The notes under the pieces were generated by a model that worked only from the letters and a program-made list of their open reading frames with translations, searched no databases and was not told where the DNA came from. 57,430 nt of DNA from the NCBI GenBank assembly GCA_963723235.1, contig CAVRPV010000012.1:1-57430 (forward strand), written 5' to 3'. The DNA comes from CAIRTM01 sp963723235. Lineage in GTDB: Bacteria > Desulfobacterota > WTBG01 > CAIYCZ01 > CAIRTM01. A program made the position numbers and the translations under genes. Positions 10,482-19,999 of this stretch are shown piece after piece (positions within the stretch are counted from its first letter, which is position 1; each line of letters opens with the position of its first letter).

Positions 10482-10895
10482 CTAGTGGCTGCTGCCGCAC
10501 TGGCACAACTCCACCAGCACCCCGCCGGTCGCCTTGGGATGCAGGAATGCGATCTGCTTGCCGCCGGCCCCGATCCGCGGAACCTGATCAATCAGGGCCA
10601 CGCCCTTTGCCTTCAGCTCAGCCAGGGCCGCCTCGATGTCCTCAACCACAAAGGCGATATGCTGCATGCCCGGGCCTTTTTTCTCAATATATTTGGCAAC
10701 CGGGCCGTCGGGCGAGGTAGACTCAAGCAGCTCGACTTCGCTTTCGCCGACCGGGAAAAAACCCGTTTTGACTTTCTGTGCCTCAACGGTTTCCTCGCCG
10801 TTAAAATCAAGCTCCAGAATCTCGTTCCAGAATTTTTTACCCTCATCCATGCTGTTGACGGCGATCCCGATGTGGTCAATTTTCAAAATTTTCAT
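10482..10895 (-). CDS. mce: Methylmalonyl-CoA epimerase
   Basis: A 137-residue vicinal-oxygen-chelate (glyoxalase-like) protein that interconverts the (S)- and (R)-epimers of methylmalonyl-CoA. The two βαβββ modules start with KILKIDHIGIAVNSMDEG and GMQHIAFVVEDIEAAL. The metal ligands expected for the family are visible: His in DHIGIA, His in MQHIAF, and Glu in VLVELCQ. The ATG at 10895 is preceded by AAGGA. The upstream frame is open for another 40 codons but lacks homology, so the short start is preferred. It is the first gene of the mce-mcm-meaB-ligase set. The short length is typical. Confidence 0.94.
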   Translation of the reverse strand: MKILKIDHIGIAVNSMDEGKKFWNEILELDFNGEETVEAQKVKTGFFPVGESEVELLESTSPDGPVAKYIEKKGPGMQHIAFVVEDIEAALAELKAKGVALIDQVPRIGAGGKQIAFLHPKATGGVLVELCQCGSSH

Positions 10896-11046
10896 ATCCG
10901 GTTCCTTTCCTGAATATTCATACAAGATCACACATGTTAAAAACAGGCAGAAACTATAAAACAAAGGCCTTTTCATGTCAAGACGGCGCAACGGGCCGAA
11001 CTCACGGGCAACCACAGGGGGTTGCCCCTACAAACCCTTAAGCCTT

Positions 11047-11197
11047 AACAATGTATTGAAAATTTGCTTTTTTGCAGGCTGTTCAGAAATGTTCATATGC
11101 AAGGCGTGCGACATCATGAGGAATGAGGCGTACTTTTGCGTACGCCGCAATGACGAATGCAGCACAACGTAGCAGACGGGCATTAATGGACAGCCGG
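11047..11197. repeat. Dispersed hairpin repeat, copy R4 with left extension
   Basis: Core from about 11075 (CAGGCTGTTCAG) to about 11197 (GGACAGCCGG). It diverges more than other copies, but the inner GGCGTAC/GTACGCC hairpin is kept around a TTTTGC loop. It lies 8 bp from the EamA transporter stop codon (11205-11207) and upstream of the epimerase gene. Confidence 0.88.
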
Positions 11198-11204
11198 CCA
11201 CCTG

Positions 11205-12069
11205 TTACAGCAGGGTGATGCACATGATCCCCGCAATCATGACAAGGCCTCCGCTGATGCGCTCCCGGAAGCCCTCCTCCTTGAAAATCAAGCCGGCCGT
11301 ACATAATGGCAAACAGCAAACTGCAGCGCTTGACCGCGATCATGTAGGAGGCCTCGACCAGCACGATAGCGTTCAGGTGGCAGAGCAGCATCAGGCCGTA
11401 ACAGGGCCCAAGCAGGAGGAACCACGGATTGCGAAACGCTTTTCGCAGCAGGCCAACGCGGCCAATGCGCAGCACAAGCGGTGTAAGCAGCAGCGCGATA
11501 ATAACCGAGTAAACCGCGGCAAACAGCAGCGGGCCCGCTGTCTGCGCGGCCATTTTGCCCAGCAGCGAGGTGAAGCTGTACAGAAGCGCGACAATCACCA
11601 TCAGGCGCGAGCCGGGCTCGCGCGCGATTGCCAGTATGGGGGCAAGCAGGCCCTGCTGTGACTGGCGGACATTGAGCAGGTAGGCGCCGGCCACGACCAG
11701 CATGATGCCGATAAATCCTGAAAAACTCAGCCGCTCGCCGAGCACGATAAAGGCCGTTCCAGCCAGAAACAGCGGGGTCAGCCCCAGGAACGGGGTCGTA
11801 ATGGAGAGATCCGATATTTTTATGGCCCGGTTGTACAGGAAAATCGCGGTGATTTCAAAAGGCAGCAGGATGAAGACAATCAGCCAGAACCGCGCGGGAA
11901 GGGTTGCCAGCTCGCGCCAGGGGGCGAACGGCACAAACAGCGGGGCGGCGCATACCAGACGGCCCCAGGCAACAAGGTATTCGTCAACCCGGCCCAGGGC
12001 CTTCTTGGCGCAGACATCGGCTGTTGCCAGCAGCAGCGCGCACAGCAGCGCGTAGGCAAACCAGCTCAT
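11205..12069 (-). CDS. EamA/DMT-family transporter, one frameshift
   Basis: Drug/metabolite superfamily permease of about 287 residues with two EamA repeats and roughly ten membrane helices. The first repeat runs from MSWFAYALLCALLLAT to YLLNVRQ, the second from SRLMVIVALLYSFTSLLG onward. The written frame runs off after LLFAIMYG into repeat R4. Removing one base near 11297 gives GLIFKEEGFRERISGGLVM, the usual ending of the family (LGERL and KEE motifs before the last two helices), and a stop TAA at 11205-11207. The ATG overlaps the stop of the upstream OB/HD gene by four bases (ATGA), which implies translational coupling. Substrate unknown; relatives move amino acids, nucleosides or metabolites. 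Confidence 0.85.
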
Positions 12070-13071
12070 ACATCCTGCGGCGGTTGTCCGTTCTCCGCGC
12101 CTGGCGCCGGCGATTCATCAAACGTTCCGGTGTAGAGATAGCGATTGAAGAGCCGATGGTATCCGGTCCAGTTCGTTTCCGGGCGTTGTTCTTTTTTAAT
12201 AAACTGCGTGAAGTCGAACATTTTCGCGTCCAGATCATCAGCATAGCTGAGCAGCAGGGCCTCGGGTATTTTGGGGCGCTTGGGAGAGCCGAATTCAAGC
12301 TGCCCGTGATGGCTGAGAATCATATGCTTGATCAGCATGGCTTTCTTTACGGGAAAATCGGGCAGCCGCCGTATCGTATCGGTAATCAGCTCCATGCCCA
12401 GCACAATGTGGCCTATGAGACGGCCCTCATCCGTATAGTCAAAACCGCGCTCATAACTCAATTCATGAATTTTTCCGATATCATGCAGAATGGCACCGGC
12501 CAGCACTAAATCGCGATTCACCGTTTCATAATGCCCGGCGAGCATATCGACAAGGCGGGTCACGCTCAGCGTGTGCTCAATCAGGCCGCCCAGACAGTCA
12601 TGATGAATGCTTTTGGCTGCCGGGGCCTGCTTGAATGCCGAAGATATGCGCTCATCCTCAAAAACCAGTTCCAACAGGCGGCGCAGGTCAGGGTCGCTGA
12701 TGGTCTCAATATAGGCCTGAATATCGGCACAGCACTGTTCCGGATCAAGCTGGGATGTGGACATGAAATCGCGCGGGTCGGCATCGTCGGCGCCGATACG
12801 GTTGATCGCATGAATGTTGCAGCTGCATTTCTCCCTGATAGAGAACCGAAAAACTCTTGAGGCAGACAACATCACCCTGATCAAAACCAGGGTCAAGCTT
12901 CTCGGCATTGTCCCACACACGGCCTTTAATCACGCCGGTTTTATCGGACAGGTTCAGCGCGATATAGGGTTTGCCGTTTTTGGTGATGCCGTTGTTTTTA
13001 TCGCGCACCAGATACAGGCCTTCCACGGACTGCTTTTCGCGTATATCCTCAACATAAGGCCCTTTGTGCAT
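12066..13071 (-). CDS. OB-fold plus HD-domain protein, YhaM-like 3'-5' exoribonuclease, one frameshift
   Basis: An N-terminal OB fold (residues ~15-95: VEGLYLVRDKNNGITKNGKP, IKGRVWDNAEK, GDVVCLKSFSVLYQGEMQLQ) is followed by an HD phosphohydrolase domain. The HD ligands are visible in HHDCLGGLIEHTLSV and LAGAILHDIGK, with later His residues in LIGHIVLG and HMILSHHGQ. This OB-HD order is that of YhaM-type RNases that trim RNA ends. One base inserted near 12817 splits the gene; both parts overlap and join to about 334 residues. The start ATG 13071 is 62 bp after pilU, and the end overlaps the EamA start. Role in RNA turnover is inferred from architecture only. Confidence 0.85.
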
Positions 13072-13132
13072 TACAGCGCTCTCCTTTCAATTCTCGTGCT
13101 GCTGCGTGCCGCGCTGCAGCACGCAGCCGGGT

Positions 13133-14277
13133 TCACTCCGAGCGATTTGAGTCGGTTTTTATGCGGAACGTTTCATTCATATCAGCCTCGTTTTCGCGCG
13201 CATGAGAAGAAGCAGCGCTGACCTCATCGATTTTAATGCGCAGGCGCAGGTCATTGGCGCTGTCGGCATACACAATAGCATTTTCATAGCTGATTTTACC
13301 TTCAATAAAAAACTGAAAAAGATGCTGATCAAAGGTCTGCATGCCCTCCTTGTTGCCTTCGGCCATGGCCTGTTTCAATAGTCCGATCTCATGTTTCATG
13401 ATCAGGTCTTTGACCCGCGGGGTATCAAGCAGAATTTCAACCGCGGCAACACGTTTTCCGTCAACTCCCGGTATGAGCCGCTGGGAAATAATGGCGCGCA
13501 TGTTCAAAGAAAGCTGAAAATAAAATTGCGCATGTTTTTCATGCGGGAAAAAATTCATGATACGCTCAATAGCCTGATTGGCATTATTGGCGTGCAGGGT
13601 TGAAAGGCACAAATGCCCGGTTTCCGAGAATGTTATCGCTGATTCCATGGTTTCGCGGTCCCTGATCTCACCGATCAGGATCACGTCCGGGGCCTGACGC
13701 ATGGCGTTTTTCAGAGCCTCGGTGTAGGTCAGCGTGTCAATGCCGATTTCGCGCTGAGAAACAATGCATTTGCGGTGGGGGTAGAGAAATTCAATCGGAT
13801 CTTCGACAGTAATGATATGCCCGGGCCTTGTGCGGTTGTGCTCTTCAACCATGGCCGCAAGAGTCGTTGATTTACCGGTGCCCGTTCCTCCCACGACCAG
13901 CACCAGCCCGCGCTTTGTCGTGGCAAGCCCCTTCAAAACCTCCGGCAGTTTCAGATCGTCAATCGTATCAATTTCAAGTTTAATCTGCCTGAAAACAACC
14001 GCAACAAAGCCCTTCTGGCTGTAAATATTGACCCTGAACCGCCCGATTTCAGGGTAGTACAGGCCCAGGTTCATCTCCATGGTCTCGGAAAATTTAGCCT
14101 TCTGGCGCTCATTCATCAGCGACATGGCGATTTCTTCGCACTCATGCGATGTCATCTTGATTCGCCATAGGCGCGGGTAACGCCTTCAACCCGAAACATC
14201 GGCGGGCTGTCAACGGTCAGGTACAGATCCGATGCTTTTGCCTTAAGCATAACGACCAGTAAATCTTTAACGGTCAC
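13133..14277 (-). CDS. Type IV pilus twitching ATPase, PilT/PilU family (second copy), one frameshift
   Basis: Hexameric AAA-like secretion ATPase that powers pilus retraction at the inner membrane. The C-terminal 340 residues are open and hold the Walker A motif GGTGTGKSTT, the Asp box ITVEDPIEFLY, Walker B ILIGEIRDRETM and the His box STLHANNANQAI. Upstream, the proper N-terminus (TVKDLLVVMLKAKASDLYLT) lies in another frame and joins if one A is restored near 14157. The best start is GTG 14277, with a GGGGG stretch upstream. The sequence looks PilU-like: it has a long polar C-terminal tail and follows pilT by 28 bp. PilU normally works together with PilT. Exact PilT/PilU assignment is inference from order and tail. 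Confidence 0.85.
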
Positions 14278-14305
14278 TGCGCATACCCCCAAAAAAGATT
14301 ATGTT

Positions 14306-15333
14306 TTATTCATCCAGCAGGCCTTCGGCTTCCTGAGCGTCAATAATACGTTTGGTGATCAGCTCTTTAATGGCCGCATCCATGGTTTGCATCCCGAATT
14401 TCTGACCGGTCTGCATGAAGGAGGGAATCTGTGAAATTTTGTTTTCGCGGATAAGATTGCGCATCGCAGGTATGCCGATCAGGATTTCCAAAGCCGCCAC
14501 GCGTCCGTTGCCGTCCCTGCGTCGAAACAGGCGCTGGGCAACAACGGCCTGAATGGTTTCGGAGAACATGGTTCTGATCTGTTCCTGCTGCTCGGCCGGA
14601 AACACATCGATAATACGGTCAATGGTTTTGGGCGCGTTGGTGGTGTGCAGCGTGGCAAAAACCAGGTGGCCGGTTTCAGCAGCGGTCAGCGCCAGTGAAA
14701 TCGTTTCAAGATCGCGCATTTCGCCCACCAGAATAACGTCGGGATCCTCGCGCAGTGCGCTGCGCAGGGCATTTGCAAAACTATGGGTGTGGGCAGCCCA
14801 GTTCGCGCTGATTGATCAGGCAGTTTATGGCCGTATGCACGAATTCAATCGGGTCTTCAATGGTAATGATATGTTCCTTGCGCTCACGGTTGATATAGTT
14901 GATGATCGCGGCAAGGGTGGTTGACTTGCCGCAGCCGGTCGGGCCGGTAACCAGCACAAGGCCTTTGCGGTATTTTGCGATCTGACTGCAGACCTTCGGC
15001 AGCCCCAGTTCCTCAAAACTGTAAATCTTGTTGGGAATCGCCCTGAAAACGGCAGCCTGACCGCGGCTCTGGAAAAAACAGTTGACGCGGAATCGGCCGT
15101 ATTCTCCCAGCCCGAGAGAAAAATCAAGCTCCTTATGTTCTTCAAACATTTTACGCTGCTGGTCATTGAGAATATCATAGATCATGCTTGTGAACTTCAT
15201 CATGCGGCAGCGCTTTCATCTCAAGTTTGCGCAGCTCACCATGAATGCGCAGCATGACGGGTTCTCCGGCGCTCAAGTGCACATCGGAAGCACGCTGTTT
15301 TACCGCAAAAATGAGCAGTTCGGAAATGTCCAT
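14306..15333 (-). CDS. pilT: Type IV pilus retraction ATPase PilT, frameshifted
   Basis: About 342 residues. ATG 15333 (MDISELLIFAVKQRASDVHLSAG) is preceded by AGGAGA. The PAS-like N-terminal domain is followed by TGPTGCGKSTTLAAI (Walker A), ITIEDPIEFVH (Asp box), ILVGEMRDLETISLALTAAETGHL (Walker B and the PilT-specific AIRNLIRE-type context) and TLHTTNAPKTIDRI (His box). The C-terminal AMRNLIRENKISQIPSFMQT segment matches PilT's conserved AIRNLIRE region, which is needed for retraction. Two single-base insertions break the frame: one near 15187 (extra A in CACAAGC) and one near 14787 (extra C). First gene of a pilT-pilU-OB/HD-eamA transcription unit. No other pilus genes are in the window, so the pilus itself is encoded elsewhere. 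Confidence 0.9.
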
Positions 15334-15498
15334 GGTCGGGTCTCCTGTGGGATAACGTACTGATGCAACATATCGGTATTTGAGAAGCGCTTGTAAAGCT
15401 ATTTCAGTTTAGGTTGAAAAAAAACCGCTTGGCAATCAAAAAATCGCCTTTACGGGCATGTTGACCGAGCATCCGGTTTTTAAAACCGTTCTTTTTAA

Positions 15499-15620
15499 CG
15501 GCTGTTCAAAAATGGCCGGATGCAAGGCGTGCGAAATCATGAGGAATGAGGCGTACTTTTACGTACGCCGCAAAGACGAATGATGAGCATAACGCAGCAG
15601 CCGGGTGTTTTAGGACAGCC
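15499..15620. repeat. Dispersed hairpin repeat, copy R5
   Basis: From CGGCTGTTCAAAAATGG to GGACAGCC, with the inner hairpin GGCGTACTTTTACGTACGCC. The right end is 2 bp from the stop codon of the radical SAM gene (15623-15625), which is transcribed away from pilT's upstream region. Confidence 0.92.
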
Positions 15621-15622
15621 TT

Positions 15623-16501
15623 TTAAAGGCCCCGCAATGATTCCGGCCTCAGCAGACGCCTGTCACGGCTTTTCAGCACCTCGTCCAGCCGCCGCAGCAG
15701 GGCCTGCCGGTCGTGCGGCAGGCGGCCCTGCACCGGAAAATAGTTTGAAGCATGATTGGAGAAAAACAGGCAGTTTTTCAGCTCCGAACCGGCAAGCATC
15801 TCCCGCAGCTCTTCGAGCAGCTCAAACGTGCCGGGCAGCTCGAATATGCCCTGCTGCATGGCAGCATGCAGGGGCGTGTCAGGGACCACCATCAGCGTCA
15901 GGGCCGCCACATGATTGGGCTGCATTTGGTTAAGAACCGCAATGGTGGCGCGCGCATGCCCGGTGCTGCGCTGTGTGCCCCCCAGGCCCAGCAGCACGGT
16001 TACATTCAGCTTGATATTGGCATCGCGCACCAGGCGCGCCGCCCGGATCATATCCTGCGGGGCCGCGTCCTTGCGGACCGCAATCAGGGTTTCAGGATCA
16101 CCGGACTCAAGGCCGAGATACACAATACCGAGTTTCAGGCTGCGCAATTGGACCAGCTCAGCAGGATCTTTGCTCAGGATGCTTGTGGCGTTGCCGTACA
16201 TACCAACCCGTTGCAGCTTCGGGAACACCCGGTTTAAACGCTCAAGAATCGCGAGCAGATGCGGGGCGGGAAGAATGAGCGGATCACCATCACACAAAAA
16301 AACGCGGCGCACGCCCGGGCCATAGGTGTGACGGGCGCTGTCAATATCCTGCATCACGGATTCAAGCGGTTTGGCCCGAAACTTTTTTGCCTTGAAGGCC
16401 GGACAGAATGTACATTGATTATGCGAACAGCCCACGGCCACCTGCAGGATCAGGCTGTCGGCTTCGCTGGGCGGGCGGATTATCAAACCGTCATAGCGCA
16501 T
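15623..16501 (-). CDS. Radical SAM protein with CX4CX2C cluster motif
   Basis: A 292-residue radical S-adenosylmethionine enzyme. The cluster cysteines are at residues 25, 30 and 33 (GCSHNQCTFC), a CX4CX2C spacing instead of the common CX3CX2C. The barrel continues with RRVFLCDGDPLILP (strand 2, equivalent of the GGE motif), MYGNATSILSK and LGLESGDPETL, like the YgiQ/Elp3-type group. No extra C-terminal Fe-S domain is visible. The gene starts 3 bp after hisS ends, so the two are surely cotranscribed and probably translationally coupled. The substrate is unknown. Proteins of this group occur widely in anaerobes and are usually annotated only as radical SAM. The stop codon is 2 bp from repeat R5. 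Confidence 0.85.
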   Translation of the reverse strand: MRYDGLIIRPPSEADSLILQVAVGCSHNQCTFCPAFKAKKFRAKPLESVMQDIDSARHTYGPGVRRVFLCDGDPLILPAPHLLAILERLNRVFPKLQRVGMYGNATSILSKDPAELVQLRSLKLGIVYLGLESGDPETLIAVRKDAAPQDMIRAARLVRDANIKLNVTVLLGLGGTQRSTGHARATIAVLNQMQPNHVAALTLMVVPDTPLHAAMQQGIFELPGTFELLEELREMLAGSELKNCLFFSNHASNYFPVQGRLPHDRQALLRRLDEVLKSRDRRLLRPESLRGL

Positions 16502-16504
16502 GTG

Positions 16505-17806
16505 TCAGGCAAGAATTTTATGAATCGCTGCGGGAAGGTCCTGCTGCGCAAGAGTCTCCTGCGCGCCGGTCAGCATATTTTTAAGCGTTGCCCGGCCCTG
16601 GCCGGCCTCATCCGGACCGAGTACAACCACAACCGGTATGGCGCGGCCGGCAGCATAGGACATTTGTTTCTTCAGCTTATCGGGTGCATGATACAGCTCG
16701 GTGTTCAAACCGGCACGGCGCAATTGAGCGGCCAGCTTGACCCCGTCGGCCAGAAGCTCATCGCTGAACTGCGTAACCAGCACCTGCGTCAGGCTGTGGA
16801 TTTGACCGGCCATGCCCAGTTCTTCCATGACGGTCACCAGCCGCTCAAGCCCGAAGGAAATGCCCGTGGCAGGCATGGACTGCCGCGTAAACAGGCCGAT
16901 CAAATCATCATAGCGCCCGCCCCCCAAAATGCTGCCGATGCGGGGCTCCCTGACCACCACCTCAAAAATCGGGCCGGTGTAGTAATCAAGCCCGCGGGCC
17001 AAAGAGATGTCCTTCTGATAATAGCGCGCGTCAACCCCGTCGGCCTCAAGCACGCGTGTGATCAGCTCCAGTTCCCGCAGTCCGGCTGCGCCGGTTTCAC
17101 TGTCGGCCACCAGGGCGGCAACCGCCTCGAAGTTATCGCCTTCACCCAGCAACCGCTCGCGCACAATGGTCTGCGCATCACGCGAGAGCAGCTGGGCAGA
17201 CTGCATTTCCTGCAGCACAGCCTCAGGCCCGGCTTTATCCAGCTTGTCAAGCGCGCGCAGGAAATCCGGTATGCGGGCGGAATCAATACCCAGGCGCTCA
17301 GCCAGGGCGTTTAATATTTTACGGTTGTTGATTCTGATCAGGTAATTGTCAAACCCGAGCGCCTGCAGAACAGCGTGTGCCACCAGCAGCAGTTCCGCGT
17401 CGGCACACGCGCCGGGGGAGCCGATAATATCAATATCGCACTGATAAAATTCACGGAACCGCCCTTTCTGGGGCTTATCCGCGCGCCAGACCGGCGCGAT
17501 CTGATAGCGCTTGAACGGCTTGGGAAGCTGCTGGTACATGGCCGCGACCCGTGCAAGCGGAATGGTCAGGTCATAGCGCAGTGCCACGGCACGGCCGCCC
17601 CTGTCCTCAAAACGGTATATCAGCTTGTCGCCTTCCTCGCCGTACTTACCCTCAAGCGTGCGGGCATATTCAAGACAGGGCGTGTCAAGCGGCACAAAAC
17701 CATACTGTTCAAAAATCGCACTCATCGTGCGCATTATTTCCCGGCGCAGTATCATCTGCTGCGGAAGAAAATCCCGAAAGCCCTTGGGTATCTGCGGTTC
17801 TATCAT
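16505..17806 (-). CDS. hisS: Histidine--tRNA ligase
   Basis: Class II aminoacyl-tRNA synthetase of 433 residues charging tRNA-His. Motif 1 lies around PRGFRDF-like PKGFRDFLPQQM, motif 2 reads APVWRADKPQKGRFREFYQCDID, and motif 3 is ATGISFGLERL. The histidine-specific blocks ARGLDYYTGPIFEV and LGGGRYDDL are present. The C-terminal anticodon-binding domain shows VVVLGPDEAGQGRATLKNM. The length is typical and the frame is unbroken. The ATG at 17806 is preceded by GGGGA. Upstream lies a partial repeat (R6) and a hypothetical gene on the same strand; downstream follows the radical SAM gene after 3 bp. Confidence 0.97.
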   Translation of the reverse strand: MIEPQIPKGFRDFLPQQMILRREIMRTMSAIFEQYGFVPLDTPCLEYARTLEGKYGEEGDKLIYRFEDRGGRAVALRYDLTIPLARVAAMYQQLPKPFKRYQIAPVWRADKPQKGRFREFYQCDIDIIGSPGACADAELLLVAHAVLQALGFDNYLIRINNRKILNALAERLGIDSARIPDFLRALDKLDKAGPEAVLQEMQSAQLLSRDAQTIVRERLLGEGDNFEAVAALVADSETGAAGLRELELITRVLEADGVDARYYQKDISLARGLDYYTGPIFEVVVREPRIGSILGGGRYDDLIGLFTRQSMPATGISFGLERLVTVMEELGMAGQIHSLTQVLVTQFSDELLADGVKLAAQLRRAGLNTELYHAPDKLKKQMSYAAGRAIPVVVVLGPDEAGQGRATLKNMLTGAQETLAQQDLPAAIHKILA

Positions 17807-17824
17807 TGCAACGTATCCCCGTAG

Positions 17825-17860
17825 CAGGTGTTGAAAAAATCTCGCCGTACAGGCTGTTCA
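17825..17860. repeat. Dispersed hairpin repeat, partial copy R6
   Basis: Only the left extension (AGGTGTTGAAAAAATC) and the CAGGCTGTTCA end are present; the 100-bp core is missing. It sits between hisS and the upstream hypothetical gene, 3 bp from that gene's stop codon. It looks like a deletion derivative of the full element. Confidence 0.75.
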
Positions 17861-17863
17861 GGC

Positions 17864-19478
17864 TCAGGCGTTCATGGCCGCACTGCCGGCGGCTGTGCTC
17901 TTTTGCCTCTCATTGGCCTCCAGCGATTGCTGAAAAACCTCAAAAGCCCGATCAATTATCTTGATACAGAAAGGATCCTTCAGCGGATCATGATCCGATG
18001 CGGCCAGCTTGAGCGCGGCACACAGCGCTGCGCGTGCCTGATCAACATATCCTTTAGCGTAAAAGATAGCGGCGAACTCCTCAAGCCTGCGCTTGAATGC
18101 ATGCCTGCGCTCAGCGGTAAAAAACCCGGCGAGCTCCCCGGCCGCACACGCGCGCATCTGCTCCTGTCGGCTCTCATTGTCGCCTGTTTTCTTATCGGCG
18201 GCAAGCCGGGCGAGTTTTTCCCAGCAGGCCTTGCCTTCACCGGTAACAATATACCAGAAAGCAAGCTCCATCGTATCAACCAGAGCTCCGGTGTCCGGCG
18301 CAGGGTCAAGCGCTGCGATCTCATCCGCACTGAGGACAGCATAGACCGCCGGAGCGGCTTTTTTTTGAATAGCGTCCGCAAAAAGGGCCTCAAGCTGCGC
18401 AATAGTCGCCGGCACGATCCGGTTCTGCGCGCGCGAAATTGCACATGCTTCCATCACCAGTGCAACGCAGCGTTCCGTTTCAATCTCACGGAAATCAGAC
18501 TTTGTATCCTTAAACAGTTTTTTTATCAATTGGGACGTTTCACCGCGATACGAGGCAAAAACATCAAGCGCATTGATCCCTTTTGAATCATTCGTGATAA
18601 TGTTGAAAATTTTTGATTCGTATGTGCTGACCGGCTTGATGATAAACAGCAGCCGGAAACCTTCCGCATCAATGGTTGATGCAAAGGCGCGCGCCGCCGG
18701 CAGGCTTGCGGACTGAAAAACAGGCCCTCCTTTCGAGGGCGTTTCCGGCAGCGATACCGTAATGCCTTTCTGGCTCAACGCACGGGCAACCTTTTTCATG
18801 CGCTTTAAAATATCTTTGCCGCCATCCGCGGCATACATGGCCTCCATGACCCGGAAACCCTTTTCATCCCCATACGCCTCCAGCAGGGTGAGTACCCGCT
18901 CAGCGACTTTTTTGTCAAGATGCGGAAATCCGCGCCAGAAACGGCGCACTGTGAAGCCCGTAGTCCTCAAGAACCTGCGCGAGGATCCCGTCGCGTTCCT
19001 TTTGGCCGCAGGCCAGAAACTCGCCGGCAAGATCATCGCCGACCGTGCCGGACATAAGCGCCTGCGTGATGCGTTGGGCAAAGCTGTCATAGTCCACCAG
19101 ACGACCGGCAACACCTGAATCAATGATAACATCGCTTTTGTTGAAGATATCAAGGATTTTCATGCCGGTTTTGGGCATGAACGCTTCCCGCCCGACAAAT
19201 TCCTGCAAAAAACCGACATGCTCGACCCCTCTGAACTGCGCAAGCAGCTGCACCAACGCATCCTGCTCGGCCCAGGCCGCTTTCTGAAGCCGACGCGTCA
19301 GCACAGAGATACACTCCGGGCTTATGTCCTGCAGCTGAGCGGCCTTCTGGCGATAAAACAGCTCGCTTTGAGGAGAATCAAGCGCCTCAATGAAAAACTT
19401 TTCAAAAAATGCGTTCAGCTCTTTGCGGGTTTCACTGCCGTTGGCAGCGTCTTTCTCGCCCACGCTCTGTCCATCCAT
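17864..19478 (-). CDS. Helical protein of unknown function, one frameshift
   Basis: I do not recognise this family. About 538 residues: 187 codons from ATG 19478 (AAAGGA upstream) in one frame and about 355 from near 18930 to the TGA at 17864 in the next. They join as LEDYGLHSAPFLARISAS and then FRRFWRGFPHLDKKVAERVLTLL if one base is corrected. The predicted structure is almost wholly α-helical, with HEAT-like stretches (VEHVGFLQEFVGREAFMP, VAERVLTLLEAYGDEKGFRV) and a charged C-terminal half. No signal peptide or membrane segment is seen. It lies upstream of hisS on the same strand. Possibly a scaffold or regulatory repeat protein; no function is claimed. Confidence 0.6.
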
Positions 19479-19636
19479 ACCCGTAACGTCCTTTCATCCC
19501 GGCCCCTGCTTACATCGCAGGCGCATGAACGGGAATTTCAATCATTTAGGGGCGCACAGCGCCCATGCAACCATCCTGCGATTAAATCCAAAAATTATAG
19601 GCACATTATCCCAATAAGTCAAAATCTAAATTTAAC

Positions 19637-19665
19637 TTGACTGGATTTTGAAGATAGGTTATGGT
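19637..19665 (+). promoter_or_regulatory. σ70-type promoter for the tRNA pair
   Basis: A TTGACT -35 box (19637-19642) and a TATGGT -10 box (19660-19665) are separated by 17 bp, 34 bp before tRNA-Gln. A second -10-like TATGAT follows a few bases on. Confidence 0.65.
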
Positions 19666-19699
19666 TTATGATTAGATTCAACAGTAGTTTACGAGCAAT

Positions 19700-19773
19700 T
19701 GGGGGATCGTACAACGGCAGTACGCCAGACTCTGAATCTGGTTATCAAGGTTCGAATCCTTGTCCCCCAGCCA
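19700..19773 (+). tRNA. tRNA-Gln (anticodon CTG), CCA encoded
   Basis: Acceptor stem TGGGGGA pairs with TCCCCCA (one G-unpaired discriminator follows), the anticodon stem CCAGA/TCTGG encloses the loop CTCTGAA, and the T arm is CAAGG-TTCGAAT-CCTTG. The anticodon CTG reads CAG. The leading U and stem sequence match bacterial tRNA-Gln. The 3' CCA is genome-encoded at 19771-19773. Confidence 0.95.
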
Positions 19774-19782
19774 CACTATACA

Positions 19783-19858
19783 GGTCCCATCGTCTAGCGG
19801 CCTAGGACGTCGGCCTCTCACGCCGAAAACACGGGTTCGATTCCCGTTGGGACCACCA
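19783..19858 (+). tRNA. tRNA-Glu (anticodon CTC), CCA encoded
   Basis: Acceptor stem GGTCCCA pairs with TGGGACC, the D-arm segment TCGTCTAGCGGCCTAGGAC is typical for tRNA-Glu, the anticodon loop is CTCTCAC, and the T arm is ACGGG-TTCGATT-CCCGT. The anticodon CTC reads GAG. It lies 9 bp after tRNA-Gln, so the two are one transcript. The 3' CCA is encoded. Confidence 0.95.
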
Positions 19859-19866
19859 TAATAAAC

Positions 19867-19906
19867 AGGCACTTAGGGCTTTTAAGCTTAAGTGCCTTTT
19901 ATTTTT
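19867..19906 (+). terminator. Rho-independent terminator of the tRNA operon
   Basis: The 9-bp perfect stem AGGCACTTA/TAAGTGCCT encloses a 13-base loop and is followed by TTTATTTTT. It lies 8 bp after tRNA-Glu. Confidence 0.9.
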
Positions 19907-19999
19907 CAGCTTCCAGTCCCGCTATAGTCCCGCCCTGTAGGGCTATGGATCGGGAAAACATGGGTTTTTAGAGCATTTATCTAAATACTATCAGCCTGC

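Noticed and set aside
6843..11197. CRISPR-like array from evenly repeated units
   Set aside because: Copies are 125 bp, spaced by whole genes and lie at 3' ends; no short direct repeats with uniform spacers and no cas genes.
16259..17314. 351-codon open frame opposite hisS
   Set aside because: Antisense shadow in a GC-rich gene; hisS is full length with all class II motifs.
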